From a virus: a DNA stretch of 25,223 bases. The position numbers and the translations under genes are program-made. Under the pieces are notes generated by a model. The model was not told where the DNA came from. It searched no databases and saw only the letters and a list, made by a program, of their open reading frames with translations. Location: IMG/VR virus record IMGVR_UViG_3300046642_000162, positions 1-25,223 of that record. One strand, 5' to 3'. Below, piece by piece: positions 22,890 to 25,223 of the stretch. Each line of letters begins with the position of its first letter. The first letter of the stretch is position 1.

Positions 22890-25093
22890 TACCGACCCCT
22901 ACTCGGGAGCGGGGGCTCACGGCGAGCTGTCATCTGTGTTTGCCCGCCACCGATAATGTCAGGGATCTGTGTGTTCTGCCTGACCATGCCAGGTGTCCCC
23001 GGCGGAGGTGGTCCTCCATTCCCTGCAGGAATACCACCTGCACCCTCAGGTGCGCCCTTCGCGGCCGCCTGCGCCTGAGCAGCAGCTGCCTGCTGGTCCG
23101 CCATCATTTTCTGGTGCATAGCAACATGTTCGTCGAAGAGCCGGACGATACCAGGGTGGGATACCTGCAGCTTGTCGAACTCCTCATCCATCATTTGCAT
23201 GGTGTGGTGCTCGATGTGCGTTGCGTGGTCCTGCCACGCCTTGACGGGGATAGCGGCGCTGACGGTCTGCTGCACCTGCTCATCGTTCGGGCTAGCAGGC
23301 AGTTGGAACATGCCCATCGCGAGGCCATGGAGCATGATGTTGTTCTCGCGGATGGCCTGGTTGACGTTCATATCCTTGGTCGAGGGCTGACCGCCTCCAA
23401 TGTCGAGCATTTCCTGAATCTGCTCGGGATCCGTGAGGATGCCTAGGGACACCAGCTCGAGCGTGTACTGTTGTCGTGCAGCGATGGAACGCGGCATCGC
23501 ACTCCCCGCCTGACAGACCACTTGGGTGTTATTCTTGAGGTTGGCACCCTTGAACTTCATGGCATCGAAACGACCATCGGGTCGATAGAACTGGATGATG
23601 CGCTCCACGACATAGAACTGAGAGAATCGCTCGAGCGTGAGCGAGCCCTCCATAGCTATCGCATGCTCCATGTTGTCGATAGTCGGGGCAATCTTCGTAT
23701 CGTCCTCCTCCTGGAGGTAGGCAACTGCGACACCCGACCTAACCCCCGTCGGGACGTTGCCATGCGCGACCTCCGACTGCCCCGAGATTTCCATGATCTG
23801 CTCTCGTAGACCAGCAAGCAGGGATTCCACCTGCTGTGGGAGCTGCAGACCCTGGATCGGTTCCGGAGGCGGTACATTCGGCACATGCACGTACCTCAGG
23901 ATCGAACCTGCCGCTGCTTTGATCTGCCCCTTGACCTTCTGCTGCGTCGCCACGCGCCACATCGGGTTGGCCATGTAGTCCTTCGCCTCGATGAGCTGGC
24001 TAACAATCTTGTCTACCTCCAAGTTCGGACCACGAATGTGGTTGATGACCGTGTCGGGCCAGATGCTCGTAGCCTGTGGAATGTGCTCGAAGAACACGAA
24101 CGGCATGCGGCCATCCTGGAAGGGGAATCCATCCGACTGGTCGAGGATCTTGTTCTGGCACCACCGCACGTACTTACCCTGTTCGAGGTATTTGTTCCCA
24201 CGGTACGTCTCAGGCACCAACCAGAAGGTGTGGATGTAGCACGCATTCTCCTGATTCTGGTTGTCCCACTGGCCCCATCCTGCCCGCTGCATGACGCGGC
24301 GTTCCATGGTCCCGAGATTCACGTTCTCAGGCTGGATATCCCGCGCAGCCCGCCCATAGAGGCCTTTGACGACATCCACGTCAGCGACCTCCGTGGTTAT
24401 GAGATCGTTCAGCTGATCGAAGTCCAACGCGGTCTCATCGGGGTACAACTGAAACGGGGAGTAAACTTTGAACTCCACCTCACCAAGCGGGAAGTTCACT
24501 TCCGGGGCTTCGTCGATCGAGCCATCGTCGACCAAACGTCGGATTTCCTCTTTTCGGACTGGTGAGAATGTCGGCTCACCCGTTGCCGGGTCAATCACGA
24601 ACGAGATGTTGCCCGCGCGGGTATCGTGAGAGTCCCACCCCACGTATATCGCGCTAACCCCACACTGAATCATCCACCACAGGGCCTGCTTGCGTAGCCG
24701 AGGCAGCTTGAACTTCCATTCTGCGTAGTCAAGCGCGCTACGGCCCACCTTCGTCGCTGCGAGGTCCTGCGGGTCGTCTGAGTTGGCGATCACGTCCGTG
24801 ATAGGCTTCGATTTGGTCATTTTTGAGAGCTCTGTACGAGCAACAGACAGCGCGTGGTTGATGACCATCCGCGGCTTCTTCTCCTTAGCATCCACCACAG
24901 GGTCAAAGAGCGGATCGCGGTCGACGTAAAGGGCTCTCATCGGATCCCACGTAGCGTAGTGATCGCCGGCAACGAGTGCGAGGTTGTTCCACCAGACGAT
25001 TTCCCATCCGCGGCGCTGGTTCAGACGACGTTCCCTGGCAGTATCTAGTGCAGAGAGCAGGTCGGCATCTTTGGTACATTCGCCGATTCTCAT
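22889..25093 (-). CDS. Portal protein, podovirus type (734 aa)
   Basis: The 734-residue product is the dodecameric DNA channel at the capsid vertex. Early residues (NQRRGWEIVWWNNLALVAGD, then HYATWD) and RMVINHALSVARTELSKMTK-like sequence (actual text PRMVINHALSVARTELSKMT) are typical of P22- or SU10-like portals. A mid part includes EVEFKVYSPFQLYPDETALD and later WPDTVINHIRGPNLEVDKIV, then QLIEAKDY. The stem/clip part has IMEISGQSEVAHGNVPTGVR. The C-terminal helices (FDEHVAMHQKMMADQQAAAA) could be the barrel region, followed by a Gly/Pro-rich tail. ATG 25093 overlaps the preceding stop (TAATG) and has GGAGGAG upstream. Length compares with P22 portal (725). Confidence 0.92.
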   Translation of the reverse strand: MRIGECTKDADLLSALDTARERRLNQRRGWEIVWWNNLALVAGDHYATWDPMRALYVDRDPLFDPVVDAKEKKPRMVINHALSVARTELSKMTKSKPITDVIANSDDPQDLAATKVGRSALDYAEWKFKLPRLRKQALWWMIQCGVSAIYVGWDSHDTRAGNISFVIDPATGEPTFSPVRKEEIRRLVDDGSIDEAPEVNFPLGEVEFKVYSPFQLYPDETALDFDQLNDLITTEVADVDVVKGLYGRAARDIQPENVNLGTMERRVMQRAGWGQWDNQNQENACYIHTFWLVPETYRGNKYLEQGKYVRWCQNKILDQSDGFPFQDGRMPFVFFEHIPQATSIWPDTVINHIRGPNLEVDKIVSQLIEAKDYMANPMWRVATQQKVKGQIKAAAGSILRYVHVPNVPPPEPIQGLQLPQQVESLLAGLREQIMEISGQSEVAHGNVPTGVRSGVAVAYLQEEDDTKIAPTIDNMEHAIAMEGSLTLERFSQFYVVERIIQFYRPDGRFDAMKFKGANLKNNTQVVCQAGSAMPRSIAARQQYTLELVSLGILTDPEQIQEMLDIGGGQPSTKDMNVNQAIRENNIMLHGLAMGMFQLPASPNDEQVQQTVSAAIPVKAWQDHATHIEHHTMQMMDEEFDKLQVSHPGIVRLFDEHVAMHQKMMADQQAAAAQAQAAAKGAPEGAGGIPAGNGGPPPPGTPGMVRQNTQIPDIIGGGQTQMTARREPPLPSRGR

Positions 25094-25209
25094 TATTGAC
25101 GCTCCTCCTCGACTGGAAAGTCTTCCATAAGAATCTGGCGTTCGTCAGCTGCCTTCCGCAAATCCGATTCGCCGTACGAGGCAGTGAGCCCAGGCCGCTC
25201 TAGGATCAC
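25093..25209 (-). CDS. Small upstream ORF before portal (38 aa), unknown
   Basis: GTG 25209 is preceded by AGGAGG (25215-25220 in complement) with a five-base spacer and opens a 38-codon frame: MILERPGLTASYGESDLRKA, then ADERQILMEDFPVEEERQ. Its TAA overlaps the portal ATG. The frame is also open upstream to the window edge, so a longer gene is possible, but the SD and the GTGA overlap with another frame's stop favour the short one. The product is acidic and unrecognised. Confidence 0.65.
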   Translation of the reverse strand: MILERPGLTASYGESDLRKAADERQILMEDFPVEEERQ

Positions 25210-25223
25210 TGTAGCCTCCTCAT
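25206..25223 (-). CDS. Last codons of an upstream gene (perhaps terminase), partial
   Basis: On the minus strand the window edge reads M-R-R-L-Q-stop, with the TGA overlapping GTG 25209 as GTGA. This fits the translational coupling used through the operon. If real, it is the C-terminus of the gene before portal, which in this order is usually the large terminase. Too little is visible to name it, and the ATG here is not evidence of a start. Confidence 0.4.
   Translation of the reverse strand: MRRLQ

Noticed and set aside
22280-23446. A 388-codon open frame on the + strand opposite the HeH-domain gene and portal C-terminus
   Set aside because: Low-complexity Ser-rich translation, spans several real genes of the other strand, and has no ribosome site.

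Overview
The window is part of a tailed double-stranded DNA phage (or phage-derived contig), most likely with podovirus-type virions. There are two convergent gene blocks, almost no intergenic space, and chains of start/stop overlaps (TAATG, TGATG, ATGA, GTGA). I see no integrase, repressor, tRNA, CRISPR array or insertion sequence. The polymerase has Phe at the position equivalent to E. coli Pol I F762, which in environmental phage surveys goes with lytic lifestyles. The host is probably an actinobacterium or a relative. The reasons are a secreted Rpf/lysozyme-like protein, moderately high GC, frequent GTG starts, and two genes with a -10 box placed so that transcription would begin at the start codon (leaderless mRNA). 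This host call is an inference.

Left block, + strand, 1-4692, is a replication and recombination operon. In order it encodes a family A DNA polymerase (5' end outside the window), a 57-aa excisionase-type HTH protein, a Cas4/RecB-like Fe-S nuclease, a Sak4-like RecA-fold ATPase, a DUF669/SSB-like protein with a very acidic tail, and a small helical protein. It ends at a 13-bp terminator hairpin. Three accessory genes follow on the same strand (4764-5907): a VRR-NUC nuclease, a secreted Rpf-like muramidase whose signal peptide overlaps the nuclease gene, and a DUF2493/SLOG protein. The first and third have matching TATGAT-N6-ATG promoters.

A perfect 13-bp inverted repeat (5918-5956) separates the two blocks. 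It contains the stop codon of the leftward lysin gene.

Right block, - strand, 25223 to 5954, is the virion operon read right to left: end of an unseen gene (perhaps terminase), a 38-aa ORF, portal, a 56-aa Lys-rich protein, an HeH-domain protein, a small charged protein, scaffold, a candidate decoration protein, major capsid protein, an unknown protein, SU10-like adaptor, a small protein, tail nozzle, a cassette of five tail-fibre or receptor-binding proteins made of repeated modules, three large internal (ejection-type) proteins, and an SLT + NlpC/P60 virion lysin. This is a DNA-packaging, capsid, short-tail, ejection-machinery and cell-wall-lysis order. It lacks the tail tube, sheath and chaperone genes of long-tailed phages. 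No similarity search was run, so family names rest on motifs read in the translations and on gene order.
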